From Aureimonas ureilytica DSM 18598 = NBRC 106430 (lineage in GTDB: Bacteria; Pseudomonadota; Alphaproteobacteria; Rhizobiales; Rhizobiaceae), in contig NZ_ARQE01000001.1 in assembly GCF_000382705.1 (NCBI RefSeq), positions 415,551 through 479,550 on the forward strand: DNA of 64,000 nucleotides, given 5' to 3'. This document shows positions 1-8,969 of the stretch, piece after piece. Made by a program: the position numbers and the translations under genes. Position 1 is the first letter of the stretch; each line of letters opens with the position of its first letter. The notes beneath the pieces were generated by a model that was not told where the DNA came from, did no database searches, and saw only the letters and a program-made list of their open reading frames with translations.

Positions 1-2
1 TT

Positions 3-929
3 CTCGCCCTTCCGGCCTGGACCGGGGAGCCGGTCTCGCCCGCCCTTCTCGTCGCGCCGCCCGTGGCGCTGGCCTTCCTGTGCGGCGCGCCGCTGCCGGA
101 CGCCTGGAGCCGGATGGCGGCCGGGGCCTTCACGCTCGCGTCGATCCTCGCCGCGCTGGTGGTTCTGCCGGGTGCGTCGGCCTTGACCTTCGGCCTCGGC
201 ATGGCGGCGCTCTGGGGCGCGCAGCGGCGGATTCGCGAACGCCTTGGCAGCCTGCGCCGCGAAAGCTTTCTCCTGCGCCGTCAGGTCCGGCTTCAGAACG
301 AAGCGGCCTCCGCCGAGCGGGCCGCCATGGAGCGCCTCGCCAAGGTGGACGCGCTGACCGGCATTCCCAACCGGCGCGCCTTCGACGCCCAGCTGATCGA
401 GCATCTCGTGCGCGCCCGGCCGAGCCGCCCGGTCTGCGTGGCCTTGCTCGACATCGACTATTTCAAGGCGCTCAACGACGCGGCGGGCCATCTCTCGGGC
501 GACGAATGCCTGCGCCGCGTCGCCGGGGCGCTGCGCAAGGCGGCGGGCGAGGCCTTGGTGGCGCGCTATGGCGGCGAGGAATTCGCGGTTCTGTTCGAGG
601 CGGACGAGGAGCCGGCCCTGAGCGAGCGGCTGGAGCGCCTGCGAGAGGCGGTGCTCGCGCTCGACATCGCCCATCCCGGCCGCCGGGGCGAGCGCCTGAC
701 GATCAGTCTGGGCGCGGCCACGGCGACGGAAGCCGAGAACAGCCGCGTCGTCTTGGACCGCGCCGACACGGCGCTCTACCGCGCCAAGAACGAGGGACGC
801 AACCGCGTGGCCTTCGAGCCGAAGGCGGTGCCCGTGCCGGACACGGCCGATCTGCGACGCCTGCTCGACATCGCGCGGGACGAGCGCGGAGCGGTGCCGG
901 CAGAGGGCAGGGCGCGCGCGCAAGCGTGA
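3..929 (+). CDS. GGDEF diguanylate cyclase, 5'-truncated by window edge
   Basis: The reading frame is open from base 3 with no stop upstream, so the true start lies outside the window; the GTG at 63 is only the first in-window start codon. The visible part begins with hydrophobic segments (end of a membrane region), then a short charged helix, then a GGDEF domain with DxLTGxxNRRAF at its N-terminal edge and a GGEEF signature at nt 570-584. GGEEF is an accepted active variant, so synthesis of cyclic di-GMP from two GTP at the inner membrane is likely. The position normally holding the RxxD inhibitory site, nine to six residues before GGEEF, reads GEAL-like and lacks it, so product inhibition may be absent. 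An Ala/Arg-rich tail ends the protein. Confidence 0.85.
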   Translation, partial: LALPAWTGEPVSPALLVAPPVALAFLCGAPLPDAWSRMAAGAFTLASILAALVVLPGASALTFGLGMAALWGAQRRIRERLGSLRRESFLLRRQVRLQNEAASAERAAMERLAKVDALTGIPNRRAFDAQLIEHLVRARPSRPVCVALLDIDYFKALNDAAGHLSGDECLRRVAGALRKAAGEALVARYGGEEFAVLFEADEEPALSERLERLREAVLALDIAHPGRRGERLTISLGAATATEAENSRVVLDRADTALYRAKNEGRNRVAFEPKAVPVPDTADLRRLLDIARDERGAVPAEGRARAQA

Positions 930-993
930 GCCGTCCCGCCCGTCCCGCACAGGTCTGCATGCGGCGAGGCGGCCTGGATCGCGATTCGGGCGA

Positions 994-1257
994 TCAGTTC
1001 AACCGGCCGCTGCGGCAGCGCGCATAGGCGCGCCGGCCCGAATCCTCGGCCTGCTGGCGCGTCAGAAGCCGCGAACCCAGCGAATCCCCGGCGTCGATCT
1101 GGTTCTCGTAGGTGTTGCGGGCGGTCTGGTCCGCATAGTTCTCGCAACCCGCGCGGACGGGCGGGCGGTAGGATTCGGGCGCGAGCCCGATCGGCGGTTC
1201 CGTCGCGACGCAGCCGGCGAGCGGCGCGGCGAGAAGAAGAACGAGAAGAGGACGCAT
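994..1257 (-). CDS. small outer-membrane-type lipoprotein, function unknown
   Basis: This is an 87-residue protein with a clear lipoprotein signal: MRP, a leucine-rich core, then the lipobox LAGC with the modified cysteine at residue 16. The mature part is short, polar and Arg/Tyr-rich, with two further cysteines (in RAGCEN and ARCRSG) that could form a disulfide. No enzyme motif is visible. It lies downstream of the TraB-like gene on the same strand, about 140 bases away. The residue after the lipid cysteine is valine, not aspartate, which by the usual rule predicts outer-membrane sorting. The family was not recognised beyond being a small lipoprotein. Confidence 0.7.
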   Translation of the reverse strand: MRPLLVLLLAAPLAGCVATEPPIGLAPESYRPPVRAGCENYADQTARNTYENQIDAGDSLGSRLLTRQQAEDSGRRAYARCRSGRLN

Positions 1258-1396
1258 GAAACCCTCCCGAGGGTCCGACAGCGGACAGGAAGGGAAGCGG
1301 TGCCAGGGCCGGAAGGTTCCCGCGCCGAGCGGCCCGCAAGAGGCCGCGATGCGCTCGGCTTGGGAGCGCTCACCTCTTGCGCGTCCGGTGTCGGCG

Positions 1397-2425
1397 TCAG
1401 TCCGCCCGCGTCACCGTCCATCCCGTGCGGCGCAGGCTCTCCACGAGGCCCGTTTCGCCCGGCAGATGCAGCGCGCCGACGGCCACGAAGAGGCCGCCCT
1501 TCGTCAGGAGCGGCTGAAGCCGTTCGCTCATCACCGCATTGCGGCGGTCCACCACCGCCTCGTCGAAGCGCTGCGTCACCTCGATCGAGCGCGCCTCGTC
1601 GGTTCCCGCCGGCGCGAGCGCCGAGGTGGCGGGCTCGATCAGCGCGATGCGGCCGCTGAGATAGAGATCGGTCATGGTCTCGAAGAGATCGGGCAGCTCG
1701 TCCACGAGATCGAGCGTCGCGGCGAGATTGTCCACCTGAAGATCGAGCGGCATGGAGGCGAGGGCTTCGAGCTGCTCGGTCGCCTTTTCCAGACCTTCCA
1801 CCGGCTTGCCGCTGTCCTTCGCATCCTGCGCGAGGGCGAGGTCGAGCACTTTGGCGCCCTCCTTCATGCGCGCGGCCTCGCAGGGCGCGACGAGAAGCTG
1901 GGTTGCGAGAAACCAGGGCTGCAGCGTCTGCACGGCGGCGAGCGGCATGGCGCGCTTCTCGAGCTGGGGCGCGAGCTGCTTCATCTCGTCGGGGGGAACC
2001 AGCGTCTCCAGCGTCTGGCCGGCCGGCAGGGTGGTGAGGTCGGGGCGCGACAGAAGCGCCGTCGCCATGATCGTGGGGTCGAGCACGTCGGTGGTCTCGA
2101 TCACGAGGCCGGAGGCCGCCTCGAAGGCCGCTTTGGCCGGCGGCGGCAGGGTCAGGACGCGCGGGTCGGTGAGATGCATCGTGCCGAACAGGAAGGACGG
2201 GGCGACGCCCGCGCGCTCGACGCGAAACAGCTTGCCCTCGCCGTTCGGCACGTTCGCCGCCTCCGCCTCCGCCTCGGCGAGCTGGCCGCTGCGCTCCAGG
2301 GCGGGAAGCGCGCTCGTCCCCGGCGCACAGGCGGCGGGGGCGGGCGTTTGGGCGAAAGCCGGCGCGCCGAGAAGCGCCACGAGAAGGCCCGGAGCCAGGA
2401 GACGGGACAGGAAGCGAGGCGGCAT
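1397..2425 (-). CDS. TraB/GumN (PrgY-like) family protein, exported
   Basis: The 342-residue product starts with a signal peptide (Arg residues, a long Leu/Ala core, then AFAQT as the probable cleavage site). The mature domain carries hallmarks of the TraB/PrgY/GumN family: SFLFGTMHLTDPRV near residue 95 and the C-terminal GALHLPGETGLVE block. These GxxH motifs place the conserved histidines of a fold proposed to be metal-dependent and peptidase-like. Family members in bacteria are mostly uncharacterised, so only an envelope or periplasmic hydrolase-like role can be suggested. It sits 98 bases downstream of xerC on the same strand. The start at ATG 2425 gives a complete signal peptide. Confidence 0.8.
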   Translation of the reverse strand: MPPRFLSRLLAPGLLVALLGAPAFAQTPAPAACAPGTSALPALERSGQLAEAEAEAANVPNGEGKLFRVERAGVAPSFLFGTMHLTDPRVLTLPPPAKAAFEAASGLVIETTDVLDPTIMATALLSRPDLTTLPAGQTLETLVPPDEMKQLAPQLEKRAMPLAAVQTLQPWFLATQLLVAPCEAARMKEGAKVLDLALAQDAKDSGKPVEGLEKATEQLEALASMPLDLQVDNLAATLDLVDELPDLFETMTDLYLSGRIALIEPATSALAPAGTDEARSIEVTQRFDEAVVDRRNAVMSERLQPLLTKGGLFVAVGALHLPGETGLVESLRRTGWTVTRAD

Positions 2426-2523
2426 GGCGGCGATCCGGAAGGGCGGCAGGGACGGGAGCTTTGGGGCGGAGCTTTTAGGGCAGGGGCTTGGCGGCGGGGA
2501 GAGCGGAAGATAGGGCGCTCGGG

Positions 2524-3480
2524 TCAGGCGGCACCGCGCCGGGCGCGGGGATGGGCGTCGTCGTAGATCTGGAGAAGCCGGTTGCCCTCGATGGCGGTGT
2601 AGATCTGCGTCGAGGAAAGCGAGGCATGGCCGAGAAGATCCTGGATCGCTCTGAGGTCGCCGCCCTTGGCGAGGAGATGGGTGGCGAAGGAATGGCGCAG
2701 CGCGTGCGGCGTCGCCGAATCCGGCAGGCCGAGATAGCCGCGCAGCCGCTGCATCTCGCGCTGGATGATGCCGGGGCCGAGCGCCCCGCCGCGCGCGCCG
2801 CGAAACAGCGGCTTGTCGGCCGAGAGCGCATAGGGGCAGAGACGGCGATAATCGGCGGCGGCCTCAAGCACGGCGGGCAGGAGCGGCACGAGGCGCTGCT
2901 TGTTGCCCTTGCCGGTGATGGTCATGGAGCGCGCCGTGCGGTCGGCCAACGCATCGCCCGGCAGGTTCAGCGCCTCGGAAATGCGCAGGCCGCAGCCATA
3001 GAGCAGCGTCAGGACGGCGACGTTGCGCGCCGCGATCCAGGGCTCGGAGGCGGTCGCGCCGGCTTCCTCGGTGACGGCCAGCGCATCGGGCACGCTGAGC
3101 GGGCGGGGGAGGGATTTCGGCCGCTTGGGCGCGCGCATGGAGGCCGCGCCCGCGCCCGAGGCCAGGCCCTCGCGCTCCAGATGGCGCACGAAGGAGCGCA
3201 CGCCCGACAGATGCCGCCCGAGCGAGCGTGCGCCCGCGCCCTCGCGCCGGCGATCGGCCAGAAAGGCGCGGAACTCGGCGGGCTTCAGATCGGCGAGATC
3301 CTCCGGCGCGACGGGCCGCCCCTGATAGGCCGCGAAGAAGAGAAGAAACTGCCTGAGGTCCCGCTCATAGGCCTCGATCGTCAGCGGCGAGGCGCGGCGC
3401 TCCACTTCCAGGCGGCGCAGCCATTCGGCCTTGAGGGCGAGAAGCGGCGCCGTCGCCGACACGAGAACGGGGGCACTCAT
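2524..3480 (-). CDS. xerC: site-specific tyrosine recombinase XerC
   Basis: Core-type tyrosine recombinase of 318 residues, which with its partner XerD resolves chromosome dimers at dif. An N-terminal SAM-like core-binding domain (about 15-105) is followed by the catalytic domain with all expected residues: Arg166 (GLRISEAL), Lys191 (GKGNKQR), His259 and Arg262 (HALRHSF), His285 (LLGHASL) and nucleophile Tyr294 (QIYTAI). The start at 3480 is preferred because AAGGAAGG lies eight bases upstream; an in-frame ATG 24 bases earlier has no such site. The YGCGLRISEALNL block and the DDAHPRA C-terminus look more like XerC than XerD, but the distinction rests on memory of the families. Confidence 0.87.
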   Translation of the reverse strand: MSAPVLVSATAPLLALKAEWLRRLEVERRASPLTIEAYERDLRQFLLFFAAYQGRPVAPEDLADLKPAEFRAFLADRRREGAGARSLGRHLSGVRSFVRHLEREGLASGAGAASMRAPKRPKSLPRPLSVPDALAVTEEAGATASEPWIAARNVAVLTLLYGCGLRISEALNLPGDALADRTARSMTITGKGNKQRLVPLLPAVLEAAADYRRLCPYALSADKPLFRGARGGALGPGIIQREMQRLRGYLGLPDSATPHALRHSFATHLLAKGGDLRAIQDLLGHASLSSTQIYTAIEGNRLLQIYDDAHPRARRGAA

Positions 3481-3773
3481 GCTCAGAGCCTTCCTTGCGA
3501 CCATCGAAGCGGGCCGGCGCCCCTGCGCGCTCGGCCGGAGGCGATCGGGGAACCCGCCCGGCGCCTGCTTCGCGCGAGGCGTCGCGGCGTCCACTCTCGC
3601 CGCACTTTCGTAAATGAAGCGTTGCGAGGCTGGAAACCCCGTGGCCCTGCCCCACAACCTTGCCGGGACGCTTCGCGCGCGACCGGATGTCCGGCGTGCG
3701 TGAGCCAACTCATGGGCGCAAAGCCCGACGGGACGGCGGGCCGCGCCGCCCGGTCCATTCGAAGGAGACGATC

Positions 3774-4211
3774 ATGAAGCGTCATGCAACCGCGATCTGG
3801 AACGGCGCGCTGGCGACCGGCAAGGGGGCTCTGACCACCCAGTCCGGCGCGCTCGACAACCACGGCTATTCCTTCAAGGCCCGGTTCGAGGACGAATCCG
3901 GCAAGTCCGGCACCAATCCGGAAGAGCTTCTGGCCGCCGCCCATGCCGGCTGCTTCGCCATGCAGCTGTCGCATTTCCTGGCCGAGAACGGCACGCCCGC
4001 CGACGAGCTGAAGGCGCGCGCCGTGGTCAGCGTCGAACAGGCCGCCGCTGGCGGCTTCGAGGTCCGCTCCAGCGCCATCACGCTGGAAGCCAAGGTGCCC
4101 GGCATCGACGACGGCACGTTCCAGTCGCTCGCCACCAAGGCCAAGGAAGGCTGCCCGATCTCGAAGGCGCTCGGCGCGATCGAGGTCTCGCTGGACGCCA
4201 AACTCGTCTGA
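3774..4211 (+). CDS. osmC: OsmC-type organic hydroperoxide reductase
   Basis: This 145-residue protein is an OsmC-family peroxidase that reduces organic hydroperoxides using two cysteines. The reactive Cys60 sits in AAHAGCFAMQLSH and the resolving Cys127 in KEGCPISKALG, both in the standard family positions. The N-terminus (MKRHATAIWNG) matches the OsmC subgroup and differs from the Ohr protein encoded further along this window at 16385. ATG 3774 is preceded by GAAGGAGA six to seven bases upstream; longer in-frame forms starting at 3660 lack support. It is transcribed alone and is followed by a hairpin at 4220-4248. The substrate is inferred from the family. Confidence 0.9.
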   Translation: MKRHATAIWNGALATGKGALTTQSGALDNHGYSFKARFEDESGKSGTNPEELLAAAHAGCFAMQLSHFLAENGTPADELKARAVVSVEQAAAGGFEVRSSAITLEAKVPGIDDGTFQSLATKAKEGCPISKALGAIEVSLDAKLV

Positions 4212-4219
4212 CAAGTCCG

Positions 4220-4248
4220 AAGGGGCTCGCCGCGCCGGCGGGCCTCTT
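4220..4248 (+). terminator. hairpin terminator behind osmC
   Basis: A 13-bp stem (AAGGGGCTCGCCG pairing with CGGCGGGCCTCTT, two G-U pairs as RNA) closes a three-base loop nine bases after the osmC stop. The T-run is only TCTT, so termination may be weak or bidirectional with the convergent mur gene. Confidence 0.5.
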
Positions 4249-4285
4249 CGCCCGGGCGGTCCACGAGCCGGCTGAGCCGCCGCGC

Positions 4286-4711
4286 TCAGTCCGGCCGCTT
4301 GCGCCCGTAGAGTTCGAGCCGGTGGAAGACGATCTCGTAGCCGAGTTCGCGGGCGATCTCGTCCTGCAGCGCCTCGATCCGGTCGGAGCGGAATTCGATC
4401 ACCGCCCCCGTGTCCATGTCGATCAGATGATCGTGATGGGCGCTGTCCGCCTGTTCGAAGCGCGAGGGGCCGTTGGCGAAGGCGTGGCGATGGATCGCAC
4501 CCTTCTCCTCCAGAAGCCGCATGGTGCGATAGACGGTGGACAGCGAGATCGAGGGATCGACGGCCGAGGCGCGGCGGAAGATTTCCAGCGCGTCGGGGTG
4601 ATCGCCGCCTTCGCTGAGAATGCGCAGGATCGTCTTGCGCGGCCGTGTGATGCGCACACCCGCCTCGCGCAACAGGGTCTCGTAGTCGAGCGCTTCGTTC
4701 GCCGTGGTCAT
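4286..4711 (-). CDS. mur: Fur-family manganese regulator Mur
   Basis: A 141-residue Fur-superfamily repressor. The winged-helix DNA-binding half carries [14 protein letters not shown] and the recognition region [16 protein letters not shown]; the dimer/metal half carries the His cluster [16 protein letters not shown]. In Hyphomicrobiales the Fur homologue of this form (Mur) senses Mn2+ and represses manganese importers, while Irr and RirA handle iron. The context fits this: it is divergently transcribed from mntH across 211 bases that contain a palindromic candidate operator (4843-4857). Binding to its own promoter is less clear, because only a weak GCAAACTGCA-like stretch occurs at 4727-4736. 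Classical Fur is the alternative reading and cannot be excluded by sequence alone. Confidence 0.85.
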   Translation of the reverse strand: MTTANEALDYETLLREAGVRITRPRKTILRILSEGGDHPDALEIFRRASAVDPSISLSTVYRTMRLLEEKGAIHRHAFANGPSRFEQADSAHHDHLIDMDTGAVIEFRSDRIEALQDEIARELGYEIVFHRLELYGRKRPD

Positions 4712-4842
4712 GTTCGCTCTCTACAAGCAAACTGCATCGGGCGCGAGACGTCTCGCATCGCCGGCAGGCTCGCGCGGCGCCTTTCCACCGGACGCGCGAA
4801 CCCGGCCCGGCTTCGACGCGACGGTCTGACTCCACCTATTTC

Positions 4843-4863
4843 TGCAAATCATTTGCATTTGCA
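4843..4863. promoter_or_regulatory. candidate Mur operator and mntH promoter
   Basis: TGCAAAT-C-ATTTGCA is a perfect 7-1-7 inverted repeat at 4843-4857, followed immediately by a third ATTTGCA half-site ending at 4863. A -35-like TTGACC begins at 4864 and a weak -10-like TTAGCT lies 16 bases later, so a repressor bound here would touch the -35 region of mntH (start 4923). The AT-rich TGCAAAT half-site resembles manganese-responsive Mur sites known from rhizobia; that match is from memory. Confidence 0.65.
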
Positions 4864-4922
4864 TTGACCGATCACGAGTTTGCGATTAGCTCTGCCCCCA
4901 GTCCAGTCGAGGATCGTTTTCC

Positions 4923-6305
4923 ATGTCGCGTCAGGCCGAGGCCGAGATCGCCCCTTCGCACGCCAACCCGCCCGATCAGCAGGGCTTTGCGCAGGGTCGC
5001 GGCGAGGGGTCGCTGCACCAGTCCTTCCGCAGCGTGAGCATCGGCGAGGGCGGGACGTTCTTCCGGCGTTTCCTCGCCTTTCTCGGCCCCGGCTATCTCG
5101 TGGCCGTCGGCTATATGGACCCCGGCAACTGGGCGACCTCGCTCGCGGGCGGCTCGGAGTTCGGCTACACGCTGCTCTTCGCGGTGCTTCTGTCCTCGCT
5201 GATGGCGATCGTCCTGCAGGCGCTCTGCGCGCGCCTCGCCATCGCCACGGGCCGCGACCTCGCGCAGGCCTGCCGCGACGCCTATCCCAAGCCCGTGTCC
5301 TTCGGTCTCTGGCTTCTGGCCGAACTCGCCATCGTCGCGACCGATCTCGCCGAGGTGATCGGCACGGCGATCGCGCTGAAGCTCCTGTTCGGCCTGCCGC
5401 TGGAATGGGGCGTCGTCGTCACCGCGCTCGACGTCTTCGTGATCCTCTGGCTCCAGTCGCGCGGCTTTCGCTATGTCGAGGCCTTCGTGGCGACCATGAT
5501 CCTGGTGATCGCGATCTGCTTCGTCGGCCAGCTTTTCCTGGCCCAACCCTCGATCGCGGCGATCGCGGCCGGCTTCCTGCCCTCCTCCTCGATCGTCACC
5601 GACGAGCGGCAGCTCTATCTCGCGCTCGGCATTCTCGGCGCGACCGTCATGCCGCACAATCTCTACCTGCACACCGGCATCGTGCAGACCCGCGCCTATC
5701 GCGAGGACGAGGCGGGCAAGCGCGAGGCGATCCGCTTCGCCACCGCCGATTCCACCCTGGCGCTCGGCTTCGCGCTGCTCGTCAACGCCTCGATCCTGAT
5801 CCTGGCGGCCGCCGCCTTCCACGCCAGCGGTCATGGGACGGTGGGCGATCTGGAGGAGGCCCACGCGCTTCTGGCGCCGCTGCTCGGCGCCGCGCTCGCC
5901 CCGATCCTCTTTGCGGTCGCGCTCCTGGCCTCCGGCCTGTCCTCCACGGTGACGGCGACGCTGGCCGGCCAGATCGTCATGGAGGGCTTCCTGCGGCTGC
6001 GCATCTCGCCGGTTCTGCGCCGGCTGGTGACGCGCGGCCTCGCGATCGTGCCGGCGGCCGGCATCATCATCGCCTATGGCGAGGCGAGCGCCGGCGAGCT
6101 TCTCGTGTTCAGCCAGGTCGTCCTGTCGATGCAGCTTCCCTTCGCCGTCGTGCCGCTCGTCCTCATGTCGCGCGACCGCCGGAAGATGGGCGCGTTCCGC
6201 GCGCCGGCCTGGCTTCTGGCCATCGCCGTCCTGATCGCGACCCTGATCGTGGTGCTGAACCTGAAGCTCGTGTTCGACTTCGCCCGTCTCGGGTTCGGCG
6301 GCTGA
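4923..6305 (+). CDS. mntH: NRAMP-family Mn2+/H+ symporter MntH
   Basis: Inner-membrane divalent metal transporter of 460 residues, 11 to 12 hydrophobic segments. The first transmembrane helix has the metal-binding DPGN motif (Asp66-Asn69) and helix 6 has MPHNLYLHT near residue 243; both are diagnostic for NRAMP proton-coupled manganese importers. The 45-residue cytosolic N-terminal extension is hydrophilic. The gene is divergent from mur and preceded by the palindrome at 4843-4857, so repression by Mn-loaded Mur is expected. ATG 4923 closely follows the putative promoter. It is monocistronic: a stable hairpin follows at 6323-6344. Confidence 0.93.
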   Translation: MSRQAEAEIAPSHANPPDQQGFAQGRGEGSLHQSFRSVSIGEGGTFFRRFLAFLGPGYLVAVGYMDPGNWATSLAGGSEFGYTLLFAVLLSSLMAIVLQALCARLAIATGRDLAQACRDAYPKPVSFGLWLLAELAIVATDLAEVIGTAIALKLLFGLPLEWGVVVTALDVFVILWLQSRGFRYVEAFVATMILVIAICFVGQLFLAQPSIAAIAAGFLPSSSIVTDERQLYLALGILGATVMPHNLYLHTGIVQTRAYREDEAGKREAIRFATADSTLALGFALLVNASILILAAAAFHASGHGTVGDLEEAHALLAPLLGAALAPILFAVALLASGLSSTVTATLAGQIVMEGFLRLRISPVLRRLVTRGLAIVPAAGIIIAYGEASAGELLVFSQVVLSMQLPFAVVPLVLMSRDRRKMGAFRAPAWLLAIAVLIATLIVVLNLKLVFDFARLGFGG

Positions 6306-6322
6306 GACGATCCAGAACGAAA

Positions 6323-6344
6323 ACGGCGCCCGCAAGGGCGCCGT
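6323..6344. terminator. bidirectional hairpin between mntH and asd
   Basis: ACGGCGCCC and GGGCGCCGT form a perfect 9-bp stem with a GCAA loop. Read on the minus strand the stem is followed by TTTTCGTTCT, so it serves best as the asd terminator and less well for mntH. Confidence 0.75.
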
Positions 6345-6396
6345 CCTTCATTCAGCTGAGCGTTCCCGCGGCTCAGGCCGCCTTCTTGCCTGCGGT

Positions 6397-7428
6397 TCAG
6401 GCCGCCTTCTTGGCGCCGAGCAGCTTGCGGTTGACGAGAAGCTCGGCGATCTGGATCGCGTTGAGCGCGGCACCCTTGCGCAGATTGTCGGCGACGACCC
6501 ACATGTTGAGGCCGTTCTCCAAGGTCTGGTCCTCGCGGATGCGCGAGATATAGGTCGCGTCCTCGCCCGCCGTGTCGATCGGCGTCGCATAGGCGCCGTC
6601 CTCGTGCTTGTCGATCACGAGGCAGCCCGGGGCTTCCCGCAGGATCTCGCGCGCCTCGTCGGCGGTGATCGGGTTCTCGAACTCGATGTTCACCGACTCG
6701 GAGTGACCGATGAAGACAGGCACGCGCACGGCCGTGCAGGTGACCTTGATCTTCGGGTCGAGCATCTTCTTGGTCTCGGCCATGACCTTCCACTCTTCCT
6801 TGGTCGTGCCGTCTTCCATGAAGACGTCGATATGGGGAATGACGTTGAAGGCGATGCGCTTGGTGAACTTCTTGGCGCTGACGGGGTCGGCCACGAACAC
6901 GGCGCGGCTCTGCTCGAACAGCTCGTCCATGCCTTCCTTGCCCGCGCCCGAAACGGACTGGTAGGTCGAGACCACGACGCGCTTGATCTTGGCCTTCTCG
7001 TGCAGCGGCTTCAGCGCCACGACGAGCTGCGCGGTGGAGCAGTTCGGATTGGCGATGATGTAGCGCTGCGTGAAGCCGGTCACGGCGTCGGCGTTCACTT
7101 CCGGCACGATCAGCGGCACGTCGGAATCGTAGCGGAAGGCCGAGGAATTATCGATCACGACGCAGCCCTGCGCGCCGATCTTGGGCGCCCATTCCTTGGC
7201 GACCGAGCCGCCGGCGGACATGAGGCAGATATCGACGTCGGAGAAGTCGAAGAGTTCGAGCGCCTTGACCTTCAGGGTCTTGTCGCCGAACGAAACCTCG
7301 GTGCCCTGGCTGCGGCGGGACGCGAGCGCCACTACTTCGTCGGCCGGGAAGCCGCGTTCGTCCAGGATGTTGAGCATTTCGCGGCCGACATTGCCCGTCG
7401 CGCCGACCACTGCAACCTTGTAACCCAT
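6397..7428 (-). CDS. asd: aspartate-semialdehyde dehydrogenase
   Basis: Converts L-aspartyl-4-phosphate and NADPH to aspartate semialdehyde, the branch point for lysine/diaminopimelate, threonine and methionine. The 343-residue protein begins MGYKVAVVGATGNVG (NADP-binding GxTGxxG) and has the active-site Cys130 in ANPNCSTAQ plus the SGAGKEGMDEL region. The start at 7428 matches the conserved N-terminus; an ATG at 7446 (MEQVRP) and a TTG at 7458 are in-frame alternatives, and the first of these has GAGGGG just ahead of it. The gene ends with AKKAA-stop, and the bases just past the stop contain a second copy of the same stretch (see findings). Confidence 0.93.
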   Translation of the reverse strand: MGYKVAVVGATGNVGREMLNILDERGFPADEVVALASRRSQGTEVSFGDKTLKVKALELFDFSDVDICLMSAGGSVAKEWAPKIGAQGCVVIDNSSAFRYDSDVPLIVPEVNADAVTGFTQRYIIANPNCSTAQLVVALKPLHEKAKIKRVVVSTYQSVSGAGKEGMDELFEQSRAVFVADPVSAKKFTKRIAFNVIPHIDVFMEDGTTKEEWKVMAETKKMLDPKIKVTCTAVRVPVFIGHSESVNIEFENPITADEAREILREAPGCLVIDKHEDGAYATPIDTAGEDATYISRIREDQTLENGLNMWVVADNLRKGAALNAIQIAELLVNRKLLGAKKAA

Positions 7429-7640
7429 GGGTCTGACCTGTTCCATCGCCCCCCTCAAGAACTCGTCATGCGCTTCTAGCCCCGTTCCGGGGGCGAGCGG
7501 AACGAGGGTCAGGGCGTAATCGTGGTTTTGGTCAAAAGCGCGGACATGGGTTCCTCATGCGCCAGCCCGCTCGCCCTGTCAATCGTCCCGAATGCGCGAA
7601 GCGGGTTTCAGGCTTGCGGCCGGCTTTGGAATGGGTCTAT

Positions 7641-7658
7641 GTAATATTATAACATTAC
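7641..7658. promoter_or_regulatory. candidate Zur box upstream of zigA
   Basis: GTAATATTATAACATTAC is an almost perfect 18-bp palindrome (one central asymmetric pair on each side). It lies directly before the ribosome-binding site AGAGGAG and ends 13 bases before the zigA start. It resembles the GTAATgTTATAACaTTAC-type Zur operators of alphaproteobacteria, so repression of zigA under zinc sufficiency is inferred. Confidence 0.75.
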
Positions 7659-7671
7659 AGAGGAGACCCGC

Positions 7672-8904
7672 ATGGGCCGCTATCGCTGCGAAGAGGTGCC
7701 GACCGATACCCGCCTTCCCGTCACCGTCCTGTCCGGCTTTCTCGGGGCGGGCAAGACGACGCTGCTCAACCACATCCTCAACAATCGCGAGGGGCGGCGC
7801 GTCGCCGTCATTGTCAACGACATGAGCGAGGTGAATATCGACGCCGATCTCGTGCGCGAGGGCGGGGCCGACCTGTCGCGCACCGACGAGACGCTGGTGG
7901 AGATGACGAACGGCTGCATCTGCTGCACGCTGCGCGGCGATCTGATGGAGGAGGTGAAACGCCTCACCGAGGAAGGGCGCTTCGACTATCTCCTGATCGA
8001 GGGCACGGGCATCGCCGAGCCGCTGCCCGTGGCGGCCACCTTCTCGTTCCGCGACGAGGCGGGCGAGAGCCTGTCGGACCGCGCGCGGCTCGACACGATG
8101 GTGACGGTGGTGGACGCCTCCAGCTTGCTGCGCGACTACGGCTCGCACCAGCTCCTCGCCGAGCGCGGCGAAACGGCGGGCGACGGGGACGAGCGCACGC
8201 TGGTCGATCTCCTCGTGGAGCAGATCGAGTTCGCCGACGTCGTCGTCATCAACAAGGCCTCCGAGGTCGACAAGCTGACGCTCGGCGCGGTGCGCTCCGT
8301 GGTGAAGGGGCTGAACCCGACCGCTCGCCTCGTGGAAACCGATTTCGGCCGCGTGCCCTTGGATCAGGTGCTCGACACCGGCCTCTTCCACGAGGAAACC
8401 GCGCAGACGCATCCGCTCTGGTACAAGGAGCTTTACGAGCCCGAGGCGCACAAGCCCGAAACCGAGGAATACGGCGTTTCGAGCTTCGTCTACCGGGCGC
8501 GCCGGCCTTTCGACCCCCAGCGCTTCGACGCTTTCGTGAAGGCGACCTGGCCGGGTCTCATCCGCGCCAAGGGCCATTTCTGGCTGGCGACGCGGCCGGA
8601 CTGGGTGGGCGAGTTCTCGCTGGCCGGGGCGGTGGCGCGCGTGTCGGGCCTCGGGCGCTGGTGGGCGGCGGTGCCGCGCGAGCGCTGGCCCGATGTGCCG
8701 GAATGGCAGGACCTCCTGCGCCGCAACTGGTCCGCGCCCTGGGGCGACCGGCGGCAGGAACTCGTCTTCATCGGTGCGGGCATGGACGAGGCGGCGATCC
8801 GCGCGGCGCTGGACGATTGCCTCGTCGGCCCGGCGGACGCGTTCGAGGCCTCCCGCTTCCGCGCCTTGCCCGACCCGTTCCCGCAATGGGGCCGCGCGGC
8901 CTGA
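7672..8904 (+). CDS. zigA: zinc-responsive COG0523 GTPase (ZigA/CobW-like metallochaperone)
   Basis: A 410-residue G3E-family P-loop GTPase. Walker A is GFLGAGKTT (residues 22-30), the metal-binding CxCC signature is GCICC (Cys82, Cys84, Cys85), Walker B is [10 protein letters not shown] and the guanine-specificity motif is NKASEVD near residue 200. A CobW C-terminal domain follows. Proteins of this subgroup deliver zinc to target enzymes or help the cell survive zinc starvation. The palindrome at 7641-7658 immediately upstream of the Shine-Dalgarno sequence supports Zur control and hence a zinc rather than cobalt role. Only the subgroup name is inferred; the GTPase family is certain. A UUCG-loop terminator follows. 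Confidence 0.9.
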   Translation: MGRYRCEEVPTDTRLPVTVLSGFLGAGKTTLLNHILNNREGRRVAVIVNDMSEVNIDADLVREGGADLSRTDETLVEMTNGCICCTLRGDLMEEVKRLTEEGRFDYLLIEGTGIAEPLPVAATFSFRDEAGESLSDRARLDTMVTVVDASSLLRDYGSHQLLAERGETAGDGDERTLVDLLVEQIEFADVVVINKASEVDKLTLGAVRSVVKGLNPTARLVETDFGRVPLDQVLDTGLFHEETAQTHPLWYKELYEPEAHKPETEEYGVSSFVYRARRPFDPQRFDAFVKATWPGLIRAKGHFWLATRPDWVGEFSLAGAVARVSGLGRWWAAVPRERWPDVPEWQDLLRRNWSAPWGDRRQELVFIGAGMDEAAIRAALDDCLVGPADAFEASRFRALPDPFPQWGRAA

Positions 8905-8916
8905 GGCGCATCAAAA

Positions 8917-8955
8917 AAGGCCGGCCTCGCTTCGGGCGAGACCGGCCTTCGTTTT
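8917..8955. terminator. hairpin terminator between zigA and the 41-residue gene
   Basis: AAGGCCGG-CTCGC pairs with GCGAG-CCGGCCTT across a TTCGG loop, with one mismatch, and is followed by CGTTTTT. On the opposite strand the stem is followed by TTTTTTGA, so it can end transcription from both convergent genes. Confidence 0.85.
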
Positions 8956-8969
8956 TCAGCGTCTCAGGA

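Noticed and set aside
1320-1375. GCGGCC/GGCCGC hairpin near the lipoprotein gene as a terminator
   Set aside because: Only six base pairs and no T-tract; too common in DNA of this composition.
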